DNA of 35,607 bases from Actinomycetes bacterium (GTDB lineage: Bacteria; Actinomycetota; Acidimicrobiia; Acidimicrobiales; Palsa-688). This document shows, piece after piece, positions 16,232 to 27,266 of this stretch. Where the stretch lies: contig JAJZDJ010000014.1 of assembly GCA_021828685.1 (NCBI GenBank), positions 1 through 35,607 on the forward strand. The letters run 5' to 3'. The notes under the pieces were generated by a model. The model was not told the DNA's origin, did not search any database, and saw nothing but the letters and a program-made list of their open reading frames with translations. Within the stretch, counting starts at the first letter, position 1, and each line of letters begins with the position of its first letter. Made by a program: the position numbers and the translations under genes.

Positions 16232-16302
16232 ATCGAGTAGTCCTCGTCTCGTCTTAGTTGGAGCCGGAACTCGCCGGTGACGGCTGCGGCGACCCATTTC
16301 TG
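16232..16302 (-). pseudogene. argG: argG fragment (second, degenerate copy)
   Basis: These 71 nt match 17223-17293 of the intact argG without gaps, 61 of 71 identical. On the minus strand they encode [20 protein letters not shown] followed by DYSI, against the intact gene's [20 protein letters not shown] and DYSI. The similarity ends abruptly on both sides. It is either the remnant of a duplicated, older argG or a piece of a related argG brought in from elsewhere. Confidence 0.75.
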
Positions 16303-16856
16303 CCTCTCGGCGCAGTCGCGGTCGGGAGGTCGTGTTGTGCCAACAAGCAGGTTTAATCAGCTCCGGACCGAACGCGTGTTCTGACAAATCGAGTAGCGTT
16401 ATCGAATGGCTCGGACCTGCCTGGTGGTCTCCTTCGAAATTTTATGGGAGGTCAGGTTGATGGGTTTCGGGTAGGCAAGGCGGAGACCCTGTGGAAGAGT
16501 CTCCGCGTGGAGACTGTTTCGCGAACTCCGTAGGTCCTGTGGACGAGTCTCTGCGTGGAGACTGTTGGCGGCCGAGTAGTCCGTGCATGACCAACCGTCG
16601 CTAGGCGCTAGCGGATCGCCGAACGGGATCCTACTCAGCGATCCGCCAACGGGCGTCGTCGGCCCGGTTGGTGTGGCGCCCAACTCGTGGTCGAGTTGGA
16701 TGAGCTCGTGGCTTGCGAGGGGAAGGGAATGTTGGCGAGGGCCCGGGTTCAGAGCTTTCCGAGTACCTGACTTCGGTCGTAGGGTTTGTTGATGCTCGAG
16801 TCCGATCTGCGACCTGGGCTTCCGGCCATTTGGCGGCGCGGTCTTAGGGGTCGCTC
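16303..16856. other. Intergenic stretch with repeats, no gene recognised
   Basis: About 550 nt downstream of argG. It holds two 31-nt direct repeats and a 9-bp inverted repeat, GCGGATCGC (16611-16619) with GCGATCCGC (16638-16646). No reading frame here shows family features on either strand. Confidence 0.4.
16488..16566 (+). repeat. Two 31-nt direct repeats, each with an internal dyad
   Basis: 16488-16518 and 16536-16566 match at 29 of 31 positions with a 48-nt period. Each copy contains a small hairpin (AGTCTCC-GCGT-GGAGACT in the first, AGTCTC and GAGACT in the second). With only two copies this is not a CRISPR array; it may be a pair of repetitive extragenic palindromes or protein-binding sites. 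Confidence 0.8.
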
Positions 16857-16882
16857 CCGGGGGCCCACCCCCGAACCCCCGG
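16857..16882 (-). terminator. GC-rich hairpin downstream of argG
   Basis: CCGGGGG (16857-16863) and CCCCCGG (16876-16882) form a 7-bp all-GC stem with a 12-nt loop, 36-62 nt past the argG stop on the argG sense strand. No T-run follows. Confidence 0.4.
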
Positions 16883-16918
16883 ACGACCAGCCCTCGACTG
16901 TATGTGAAGAACTCGGCG

Positions 16919-18343
<1,425 letters not shown>

Positions 18344-18557
18344 TTACACTAATGGGGGCTCGACGCTGGGCACTCCAATGTCCACCAGTTTTCGTCGAGC
18401 TCGTGCCGCCGAACCACCTGCCACGCCGAGCAGGTTAGCCTGGGCTCCGTAAACCCAATGCTCTACCGAAACCGTATGGTTTTATACTACGTTGTTGGTA
18501 GATGAAGTGGGCGTGCGGCGACCAGAGCGTCGAACTGCGTGGTGGCGCTGAAAGTAC

Positions 18558-20075
18558 CTAGCGGGTGGCCGACACATTCCTGGCCAGGGCATCGACCAAC
18601 ACGGCCGTCTTATCGCGAAGCGCGCCGAACGCGGCGACCAGCGAGGGATCGACGTGCTCCGGCTCTGGGTCGTCGCGGACGTGGTACTCCAAGGCGTTTA
18701 ATGCCTCGCCGAGGGTCCCCGAGTAGCCGACGGCGAGCAGGCCGAGGGCCGCAGCCCCGAGGGCTGTGCCTTCCTCGTCGCCGGTGACCGTCATCGGCCG
18801 TTCGAGCGCTGCGGCCATGAGACTCTTCCACAACGGCGAACGGAACGCCCCGCCCGTCGCTCGTATGCTCGTCACCGGGTGCAGCGCGTCGACTCGGTCG
18901 AGTAGGAGGCGCATCTGCACGCAGACGCCTTCCATCGCAGCCCTGCGCATGTGTGCTTCGCCGTGGTGGTGTCGCAACCCGACGAACGCCGCGGCGAGAT
19001 CGGGGTTCCAAAGAGGTGCCCGCTCGGCGAGCAGGAACGGGAGCATCACGACTCCGTCGCTGTCCGCGGACACGCCGTCCGCCGGGTGCGCGCCCGGGTC
19101 GCCGGGTTCGCCCGGAAGAGTCGCGGGCGCGAGGCTTCGTGCGGCCCAGCGCAGGACTTCGGCACCGTTGGAGATCGCCCCGCCTGCCACCCACAACGGC
19201 TCGACGAGGCCATAGCAGAAGACCCTGCCGAGGCGGTCCGGGTGCGGCCCGTGGGTAACTACCCGTATAGCGCCGCTGGTACCAAGCGACAGGCCGGCTA
19301 TCCCGACGTCCACGGCGCCCGAGCCGAGGTTCGCGAGGGGGCCGTCGGCGGCACCGACAACGACGGGAGTACCGGCCGCAATGCCAAGAGAGGCGGTCAG
19401 GCCGCCGTCGCCTCGAAGCGGCAGTACCGCGGTCGTGGGCAGTATCTCGGGAAGCCGGCTGGAGTCGACCCCGCACGCTTGGAGAGCAAGCGCGCTCCAT
19501 TGCCGGGTGGTGACGTCCATCAGCCCGGTACCCGACGCGGAGGAGGTCTCGGTGACGAGAGTCCCTGTCAGCCAGTAGATCAGGTAGTCCTTGAGCCCGA
19601 CCCACCAGCGGGCCGCCGAGAAGGTTGCAGGGTCGTTGCGCCGGAACCACTCGAGCTTGGCGAGCGGAGTCATCGGGTGCACGGGTGTGCCTGTGGTCTC
19701 TTGGAGGTCCAGGGATGCCGGATCGCGTGCAAGCTCGGCGGCTTCGAGCGCCGCGCGCCCGTCAGCCCACGTCACGAGCGGAGTGATAGGTCGGCACCTG
19801 TCGTCGAGCGCTACAAGCCCGTGCATCGCAGCGCTCAGCGATATCGCCGCCACCTTCGCCCCGCCCAAGGTGGCGATGCACTCTGCGAGGGCGGCTTGAG
19901 CGCCGGCGAGGACCGCGGCGGGGTCCTGTACCTGCTGGCCGGGGGCTGGCTGCAAGAGCGGGTACTCGCGGATTGCTATGGACCGCTGCCGGGTGCCGAG
20001 GTCGAAGGCCACAGCCTTGACGCCGGTGGTGCCGACGTCGAGGCCGACGACCACCTCGCCGGCAGCGCCGGTCAT
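18558..20075 (-). CDS. FGGY-family carbohydrate kinase, gluconokinase/xylulokinase-like
   Basis: A 505-aa sugar kinase of the actin-like ATPase fold. Features: the N-terminal phosphate loop GLDVGTTGVKA (about 11-21), AMHGLVALD then PLVTWADGRA (about 93-120), GLKDYLIYWLTG, catalytic Asp in GAADG (about 253-257), second phosphate loop LGTSGAIRV, and the C-terminal ATGGAFRSPLW and GTALGAAALG. The WADGRA and GLKDYLIYWLTG blocks look more like gluconokinases than classical xylulokinases. It phosphorylates a sugar or sugar acid using ATP. It stands alone; the only other pentose-phosphate-type gene in the window is rpiB at 35 kb. Confidence 0.88.
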   Translation of the reverse strand: MTGAAGEVVVGLDVGTTGVKAVAFDLGTRQRSIAIREYPLLQPAPGQQVQDPAAVLAGAQAALAECIATLGGAKVAAISLSAAMHGLVALDDRCRPITPLVTWADGRAALEAAELARDPASLDLQETTGTPVHPMTPLAKLEWFRRNDPATFSAARWWVGLKDYLIYWLTGTLVTETSSASGTGLMDVTTRQWSALALQACGVDSSRLPEILPTTAVLPLRGDGGLTASLGIAAGTPVVVGAADGPLANLGSGAVDVGIAGLSLGTSGAIRVVTHGPHPDRLGRVFCYGLVEPLWVAGGAISNGAEVLRWAARSLAPATLPGEPGDPGAHPADGVSADSDGVVMLPFLLAERAPLWNPDLAAAFVGLRHHHGEAHMRRAAMEGVCVQMRLLLDRVDALHPVTSIRATGGAFRSPLWKSLMAAALERPMTVTGDEEGTALGAAALGLLAVGYSGTLGEALNALEYHVRDDPEPEHVDPSLVAAFGALRDKTAVLVDALARNVSATR

Positions 20076-20214
20076 GCGGCCGCTTTGCGAGAAGCTTCCC
20101 CGTGCCCGAGACGACGTTGTCGAGTATGCGTTCGGAAACCTGGGTCGGACTCAGACATGGCGACATCTACTCTACGAGGGACGACAGACAATGCTACTGA
20201 CGCGGGACTCTACC

Positions 20215-20220
20215 TATAGT
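20215..20220 (+). promoter_or_regulatory. -10 element (TATAGT) of the methylase transcript
   Basis: TATAGT ends 8 nt before GTG 20229, the start of a short leader frame. No convincing -35 was seen. The same CTATAGT heptamer precedes the flotillin gene at 21735-21741. Confidence 0.45.
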
Positions 20221-20228
20221 TTGGAGCC

Positions 20229-20351
20229 GTGACCGTCGACCAGTCGCCCCACCTGCAGTCGCCCGGCCGGGGCGACCTGGCGGTCCTCCCGGGCCGCCCG
20301 CTATCCCCGAGACCAGCCCGGCTGGTTGTCGTTCCCGGACTCCCCGTTTGA
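20229..20351 (+). CDS. Possible 40-aa leader peptide coupled to the methylase
   Basis: GTG 20229 opens a 40-codon frame (start MTVDQSPHLQSPGRGDL) that ends in a TGA overlapping the TTG start of the DNA methylase (TTGA, 20348-20351). The start lies 8 nt after a -10-like TATAGT, so the mRNA could be leaderless and ribosomes would reach the methylase only after translating the leader. The peptide is Pro/Arg-rich and matches no family I know. It could equally be untranslated. Confidence 0.35.
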   Translation: MTVDQSPHLQSPGRGDLAVLPGRPLSPRPARLVVVPGLPV

Positions 20352-21424
20352 TCAAGTACCTCGGCTCCAAAAGACTGCTCGTCCCGATCCTCGGGGAGAT
20401 CCTGACGGCGGTAGGCGCCACAACTGCTCTCGATCTCTTTACCGGAACGACGAGGGTCGCACAGGAGTTCAAACGCCGCGGAGCGCACGTTACGGCGCTT
20501 GACGCCGCGCGTTACTCCGAGATCTTCGCCCGCTGCTACATACAGACCGACGCCATCGACGTCGACCGCGGCGAGCTCGCCGAGGCTTTGCGCTACCTGG
20601 GGTCGCTTCGAGGCGAGGCCGGGTATTTCACTGACACTTTCTGTGTCAAATCCAGGTTCTTCCAGCCTTTCAATGGGGAGAGGATCGATGCGATCCGAGA
20701 CGCACTCGAACGCGACTTCGCCGGGAGTCCGCTGTGGCCGATCCTGCTCACCAGCCTGATCGACGCGGCCGACCGGGTGGACTCGACGACCGGCCTGCAA
20801 ATGGCGTACATCAAAAGCTGGGCTGAGCGCTCCTACAAGCCTCTCGAGCTTCGTGTGCCCGAGCTGCTGGGCGGACCGGGCCTGGCCGTGCGTGCCGACG
20901 CAACCGTAGCCGCCGGCGAGTTGCCTGCCGTCGACCTCGCGTACCTCGATCCTCCCTACAATCAGCACCGCTACTTCACGAACTATCACATCTGGGAGAC
21001 CCTCGTGGCTTGGGACGCGCCGGAGCATTACGGGGCGGCGTGCAAACGGATCGACAGCCGCGACGGGGCCACCAAGAGCGTGTTCAACTCCAAACGCGAG
21101 ATGCCATCTGCGCTTCGGCGCTTGATCCGCGACGTGTCCGCCTCGGTGGTGGTCGTGTCGTACAACAACGAGTCGTGGGTGGATCTCGAAGACCTCGTCG
21201 ACATGTGCAGCGCCCACGGGCATGTGGCGACCTTCGCGTTCGACTCCAAACGCTACGTCGGCGCCCAGATCGGCATCCACAACCCGACCGGCGTGAAGGT
21301 AGGCACCGTCAGCCACCTGCGTAACCTTGAGTACCTGGTGGTAGCCGGGCCGAAGCGCTCCGTCGAGAGCGTGTGCGAACTGGCGGTACTCCGACAGGTT
21401 GCGGGCGCCGCCGGTGTAGCGTAG
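20348..21424 (+). CDS. D12-class DNA adenine N6-methyltransferase (orphan)
   Basis: 358 aa. The start TTG 20348 gives the standard N-terminus MIKYLGSKRLLVPIL. The SAM-binding motif DLFTGTTRVA (29-38) and the catalytic DPPY (201-204, in LDPPYNQHRY) define a class D12 (Dam/FokI-type) adenine methyltransferase. It transfers a methyl group from S-adenosylmethionine to adenine N6 in a short DNA target. No restriction endonuclease lies next to it, so it is an orphan, more likely regulatory or epigenetic than part of a defence system. It is followed after 7 nt by the NfeD-like gene. Confidence 0.88.
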   Translation: MIKYLGSKRLLVPILGEILTAVGATTALDLFTGTTRVAQEFKRRGAHVTALDAARYSEIFARCYIQTDAIDVDRGELAEALRYLGSLRGEAGYFTDTFCVKSRFFQPFNGERIDAIRDALERDFAGSPLWPILLTSLIDAADRVDSTTGLQMAYIKSWAERSYKPLELRVPELLGGPGLAVRADATVAAGELPAVDLAYLDPPYNQHRYFTNYHIWETLVAWDAPEHYGAACKRIDSRDGATKSVFNSKREMPSALRRLIRDVSASVVVVSYNNESWVDLEDLVDMCSAHGHVATFAFDSKRYVGAQIGIHNPTGVKVGTVSHLRNLEYLVVAGPKRSVESVCELAVLRQVAGAAGVA

Positions 21425-21431
21425 AGCCGCT

Positions 21432-21650
21432 ATGGACAGCGACTCATACGACCGGGTCGTCGGGGCTCTCGGGCACGTCACGCTCCGGATACCCGGACCG
21501 GGGCGTCCCGGCGAGGTGCTCCTTTCCATGCGCGGAGGATCTGAATCTTTTATCGCCTACAGCGAGGAGGCGATCCCGGCCGGCAGCCAGGTGCTTGTGC
21601 TCAACTCGCGTCCCGGCCGAGTGGTCGAGGTGACTGCGTTTCCCGGCTGA
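21432..21650 (+). CDS. NfeD-like OB-fold mini-protein
   Basis: A 72-aa soluble protein. The pattern GALGHVTLRIPGPGRPGEVLL, followed by EEAIPAGSQVLVLNSRPGRVVEV, matches the C-terminal beta-barrel domain of NfeD proteins, without the membrane part. NfeD partners with SPFH/flotillin proteins, and a flotillin follows 115 nt downstream. The start ATG 21432 is 7 nt after the methylase stop, so it is probably cotranscribed with the methylase. Confidence 0.75.
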   Translation: MDSDSYDRVVGALGHVTLRIPGPGRPGEVLLSMRGGSESFIAYSEEAIPAGSQVLVLNSRPGRVVEVTAFPG

Positions 21651-21735
21651 CTTCCCTCGCCGCATCGCTGGTCGGCACCGCTCGCTGGTAAACGTCCATG
21701 ACACGGCGGCTCTCCGCTAAGGATCCGTGGGGGGC

Positions 21736-21741
21736 TATAGT
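21736..21741 (+). promoter_or_regulatory. -10 element (TATAGT) of the flotillin gene
   Basis: TATAGT 24 nt before ATG 21766 would give a short leader that includes the ribosome site AAGGTAGGT (21751-21759). Confidence 0.45.
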
Positions 21742-21765
21742 CCGCGTAGAAAGGTAGGTGCAGCG

Positions 21766-22983
21766 ATGTTCGGATGGCATGTTCCTCGACCCGACCAGGC
21801 GATGCTCGTAAGCGGCGGTAGGCAAGGGACGCTCCCGTTCAGGATCGTCACTGGCCACGGCGCTTTCGTCCTGCCGTTCCGTTCGAAGGTGAGCTATCTA
21901 ACCCTTTCCATGCAGGAGGCGGAAGTCGACGAGGAGTGCGTCACCAAACAGGGTATAGCGGTGAAAGTAAAGGCCGTTATCGCCTTCAAGGTCGGCTCCG
22001 ACCCTGAGGGCATAGCGAGCGCAGCGCAGCGTTTCCTTGCTGCGGAGGAGAAGATGGGGGTGCTGACCGGGCGCATATTCGCCGGCCACCTACGTTCGAT
22101 CATCGGGTCAATGACCGTCGAGGAGATCATCCGCGAACGCCAGCGCCTGGCAGAGGAAGCCCTCGAAGCCTCCAAAATCGAGATGTCCAAGATCGGCCTT
22201 GTCGTCGACGCCCTTCAGATCGAGAGCATCGACGACTTGGGCTCGGGCTACATCAAGGCGCTCGCCGCGCCGCACGTGGCGCAGGTGCAGCGCGCTGCGA
22301 GGGTCGCCCAAGCTGAGGCGGACCAGGCATCGGCAGAGGCCGAGCAGATATCGCGGCGCAACCAGGCCGAGTTCGAACGCAAGACGGCGGTCGCCCGTGC
22401 CGGATATCAGGCTGAGGTGGACTCGGCCCAGGCGCAAGCGGCTCAGGCCGGCCCGCTCTCACAGGCGCAGGCCGCCCAGAACGTGCTCGAAGCCCAGACG
22501 GCGCTTGCCGAGCGTAACGCCGAGCTACGTCAGCGTGAGCTGGTGGCGGAGGTTATCCGGCCCGCCCAGGCCGAGGCGCAGCGTATCAAGCTGCTCGCCG
22601 AGGCAGAGGCGGAACGCCTCAGCCGGATCGGCGAGGCGGGTGCGGCGCATGATCGGGTCGCATTGGACCAGCAGCTGATAGCGCAGCTGCCCGAGATGTT
22701 GCGCGCTGCGGCCGACAGCTTGCAGAACTCGAACCTGACGGTCCTAAACGGTGCGGAGGGCATGGCGGAGGTCGTCAGCGGTCTGGCGTCGCAGGGCCTT
22801 GCCCTCTTCGAGACCCTCAAGCGGTCGATACCCCAGGGCGACGGCGCTGCGGAGCACTCCGAGCGCAGGAACGGGTCTCCTCAAGGAACGCCAGCCGGCC
22901 GGCCCGCCGATGGAGCCCTGCCGGGAGTTCCCGACCCGGTCCCGCTTTCGAGGCCGGTAGCCGAGGACCCCGCCAGGCGCTGA
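21766..22983 (+). CDS. Flotillin / SPFH-domain protein
   Basis: 405 aa. The start ATG 21766 is preferred over an upstream frame because AAGGTAGGT precedes it and the N-terminus MFGWHVPRPDQAML is standard. The SPFH domain (about 1-185) is followed by a long Ala/Glu/Gln coiled coil (about 185-310: repeated AQAEA-type heptads) and a Pro-rich tail (from about 360). Flotillins form ring- or cage-like assemblies on the inner face of the membrane and organise lipid microdomains. The upstream NfeD-like gene is its usual partner. Convergent with the PLP enzyme gene that ends 19 nt away. Confidence 0.9.
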   Translation: MFGWHVPRPDQAMLVSGGRQGTLPFRIVTGHGAFVLPFRSKVSYLTLSMQEAEVDEECVTKQGIAVKVKAVIAFKVGSDPEGIASAAQRFLAAEEKMGVLTGRIFAGHLRSIIGSMTVEEIIRERQRLAEEALEASKIEMSKIGLVVDALQIESIDDLGSGYIKALAAPHVAQVQRAARVAQAEADQASAEAEQISRRNQAEFERKTAVARAGYQAEVDSAQAQAAQAGPLSQAQAAQNVLEAQTALAERNAELRQRELVAEVIRPAQAEAQRIKLLAEAEAERLSRIGEAGAAHDRVALDQQLIAQLPEMLRAAADSLQNSNLTVLNGAEGMAEVVSGLASQGLALFETLKRSIPQGDGAAEHSERRNGSPQGTPAGRPADGALPGVPDPVPLSRPVAEDPARR

Positions 22984-22997
22984 CGCCCGGCCTCGAA
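22947..22997. terminator. Inverted repeat between flotillin and PLP-enzyme genes
   Basis: TTCGAGGCCGG (22947-22957, inside the flotillin 3' end) and CCGGCCTCGAA (22987-22997) are perfect 11-bp complements with a 29-nt spacer, at the meeting point of two convergent genes. Candidate bidirectional terminator. Confidence 0.45.
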
Positions 22998-23002
22998 GCT
23001 AA

Positions 23003-24367
23003 TCAGCCCCTCTCGGCTCCGGTGACTAACACGACGACCCGATCGGAGGCTCCGATCGTCGCCTCGCGAACCAGCTTGGCGACTCCTGCCAGGCCGGCGC
23101 TACCGGTAGGCGAGGCAGGAAAGCCGGCGGCGTGGGCAGCGGCATGCGCACCTAGAAGCTCGCCCTCGCTTGCGACGATCGCGGTGCCCCCCGTCTTCAT
23201 CATCGCTTTGACCACCGCAAGCCAGTCGTAGGTTTCGTCGTCGATAATCCCCGACGCCACGCTGGCGGGGTGCTCCCATGGCCACATGTATTCGGAGCGT
23301 TGTCTCGCCGCGCGGGCGGCGTGGAGTTCGATATCCCGGCGGCTCGGGTGGTCGCCTGCGAGCATTCGCAGCTTCGTGTAGGCACGAGCGAGCGGAGCCG
23401 CACCGGCTGGTTGCACCGTGTGGATCCTCGGGGTCTCGCCGAGCAGCCCGGCTTCGACGGCGCCGTCGAAAGCTCTTATCGTGGCTGTCGCCAGCGCCCC
23501 GCCCCCGACCTGCACGACGACGTGGTCGGCGGTCATCGATCCTTCGACGAGGCTGGCGACGATCTCGAAGCCGAGCGTACTGCCACCTTCGATGGATAGG
23601 GCGTTCAGGTTTCCTTGGCAGGTGAATGCAAGCACCCCTGAATCGATACCGTCGAGGAGGCGGCGCAGGGTTGGGTCGCCGGTCTCGCCGGGCTGTCGCT
23701 CGCAGACGACGATTTCCGCGCCGAGGTCCCCGACACGGTCCCGTACGGTCGCGTCCGCATCGGTCGGTACGTACACCTTGAGTGGCCAGCCGGCTGCTCT
23801 TGCTAGCACCGCAGCGCCGAGAGCTGCGTTGCCGCAACTGGCGATACCGAGGGTCGGTCGGCGCGCAGGGTCTGTCAACCCGGCAGTCTCGCTCACCAGA
23901 AGGTGGATCATGACACCCATGAGATGGCGGCCCTTGTGGCTTCCCGAGACATTACCGGTCTCGTCTTTGACCCAAACGCCCCCGGCCGGGTCGAAGCCGA
24001 GCGCGTCCGAGATTGCGCCGCTTCGATAGAACGGGGTCACTGCGAACCCCTTGCCGTCGAGTGCTGCGATGCGATCGTCGAGGCGGCCGACGATCTCCAG
24101 GTAAGCGCCGTCGCTCAAGCCGAGCGCCCGCGCCCGCCGGTAGGAACCCAGCTGGCGACGGAACACCTCGAAGGGATTCCTCCCTTCGATCCCTGCCGTC
24201 GGGAACCCGTCAGATAGGTCGACCGGCGCAGGGACAAGGACATGGTCCACGTCACCGCTAGCGGAGTCGCCTGCATCGAAGTTCGGGCAGCGGAAAGGGT
24301 ACGGATCGCCTCGATCGTCGACATTGACCGTTGCGGCGCAGCCCGAGCAGGTGAGAACCGACTCCAC
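23003..24367 (-). CDS. Threonine-synthase-like PLP enzyme (fold type II)
   Basis: 454 aa. The N-terminus has a partial zinc-ribbon (CSGC at 7-10, CPNF at 27-30; the fourth Cys is Phe). The PLP lysine is Lys145 in SGSHKGRHLMG, and a Gly-rich phosphate pocket VQVGGGALA follows. The fold is that of threonine synthase and serine/threonine dehydratase, which act by beta/gamma replacement or elimination on amino acids. The cluster context (10 nt behind another fold-II PLP enzyme and an M20 hydrolase) makes catabolism of an N-acylated or modified amino acid more likely than threonine synthesis. Start GTG 24367 has no clear ribosome site; it may depend on coupling. Confidence 0.78.
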   Translation of the reverse strand: MESVLTCSGCAATVNVDDRGDPYPFRCPNFDAGDSASGDVDHVLVPAPVDLSDGFPTAGIEGRNPFEVFRRQLGSYRRARALGLSDGAYLEIVGRLDDRIAALDGKGFAVTPFYRSGAISDALGFDPAGGVWVKDETGNVSGSHKGRHLMGVMIHLLVSETAGLTDPARRPTLGIASCGNAALGAAVLARAAGWPLKVYVPTDADATVRDRVGDLGAEIVVCERQPGETGDPTLRRLLDGIDSGVLAFTCQGNLNALSIEGGSTLGFEIVASLVEGSMTADHVVVQVGGGALATATIRAFDGAVEAGLLGETPRIHTVQPAGAAPLARAYTKLRMLAGDHPSRRDIELHAARAARQRSEYMWPWEHPASVASGIIDDETYDWLAVVKAMMKTGGTAIVASEGELLGAHAAAHAAGFPASPTGSAGLAGVAKLVREATIGASDRVVVLVTGAERG

Positions 24368-24377
24368 GCTCGACCGT

Positions 24378-25894
<1,517 letters not shown>

Positions 25895-25898
<4 letters not shown>

Positions 25899-27142
25899 GC
25901 GGCTGGACGCGACGGTGGCGTCAGAGCCATTGCCGTGTACATCGCCACCCCGACGGGCAGCGCAGCCTCGTCGATCACGAAGCGGTTCGAGTGGTTCGGC
26001 GCGGCGTTGCTCACGCCTGGGGGCGACGCGCCGAGGAACGCCATCGAACCGCGTACCTCGGCCAGCACACGGGACCAGTCCTCGGCGCCCATGACCGGTG
26101 TGGGCATCTCCATGACGTGCTCGGTGCCGACGAGAGCCCGCGCTACGTCGAGGGTGTGGCCGGCGTAGCTTGGGTCATTGACTGTGACAGGATAGCTGTG
26201 ACCTTCGATTTCGAGGCTCGCCTCGCACCCGTGGGCAGCTGCCGTCTGGGTGACAACGTGGCGCAGAGATTCGAGCACGACGGCCCGGGTTCGATCCGAC
26301 ACGGCGCGTACCGTGCCGCCGAGAGCGACCTGCTCGGGGATCACGTTTGTCGCCGTTCCAGCGTGGATAGTGCTGACGGTCACGACGGCAGGGTCGAAAG
26401 CAGGAATCCGGCGGGTCACCATCGACTGCACCGCGGTCACCACGTGACACGCTGCAGTGACCGGGTCGACGGCGTCATGGGGCATCGAAGCGTGGCCGCC
26501 TTTGCCCGTAACGACAATCCGGAACTCGTCAGCCGACGCCATGATCGTTCCCGGCCGGCATGTGAGCATCCCGGAGGGAATAACCGAGGAAATGTGTATC
26601 GCGAACGCGTCGTCGAAAGCGCCGTATCGTCGAAGCAGGCCGTCGTCGATCATCGCCTTCGCCCCGTCGTGGCCTTCCTCTCCGGGCTGGAACATCAGTA
26701 CCACCCGCCCGGCGAGGTCCTTGCGGCGCATGGTGAGAAGCTTCGCGGCTCCTAGCAGCATCGCCGTGTGAGCGTCGTGGCCGCAGGCATGCATCCGTCC
26801 AGTAACCGTCGAGGAGAAATCGAGGCCCGTGTCCTCGGGCATCTCGAGCGCATCCATGTCGGCGCGAAGCAGGACCGTCCTTCCTTCGCTCTCGCCGTCA
26901 ATGACGGCCTCGACGGAGCTGCACGTCTCGCCCGAACGAGTCTTCAGGCCCAAGCCTTCGAGTGTTTCTACGACCAGGGTCTGCGTGTCGGGCAGCTCTA
27001 GGCCGACCTCCGGCCTTGCGTGCATACGCCTGCGAAGGCCGACCGCCTCTTCCGCAAGGGCTTCCGCCTGGGCGATAAGGTCGCGCCCGGCGAGCTTGCC
27101 TGGCGTCGGGGAGTCCCCGCTTGGCATGTGGGATGTCGTCAC
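25895..27142 (-). CDS. M20-family amidohydrolase (N-acyl-amino-acid hydrolase-like)
   Basis: 415 aa. The catalytic part has RADMDALEM (about 93-101), the metal motif HACGHDAHT (Cys120, His122), FQPGEEG (Glu155, Glu156) and a dimerisation domain with GKGGHASMPH. This is the PF01546 amidohydrolase subgroup (hippurate, IAA-amino-acid and N-acetyl-amino-acid hydrolases), whose Cys ligates metal. It should cut an amide to release a free amino acid for the two PLP enzymes that follow in the operon. Start GTG 27142; TAGGCT (27154-27149) lies 6 nt upstream, suggesting a leaderless transcript. ATG six codons in is the alternative start. Confidence 0.9.
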
Positions 27143-27148
27143 ATCGCG

Positions 27149-27154
27149 AGCCTA
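27149..27154 (-). promoter_or_regulatory. -10-like element giving a leaderless amidohydrolase mRNA
   Basis: TAGGCT on the minus strand ends 6 nt before GTG 27142, the spacing expected when transcription starts at the initiation codon. No ribosome site is visible at that start. Confidence 0.4.
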
Positions 27155-27266
27155 GCCAAAGCAGCCAGCTTTGCTCCGCTCCGGTAGGCTCGAAGGCGAT
27201 GAGCGACGAGTCGGCACAGCGGGCGTTCGCGAAGCGACGAGCGGCGAACTTCGAGGGACGGTGAAG

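Noticed and set aside
16488..16566. CRISPR-like repeat-spacer unit.
   Set aside because: Only two repeats, one 17-nt interval between them, internal dyads different from CRISPR repeats and no cas genes nearby.
20210..21529. A 439-codon open frame on the minus strand across the DNA methylase.
   Set aside because: It is antisense to a gene with complete methyltransferase motifs, shows no family features, and such long shadow frames are expected in high-GC coding DNA.
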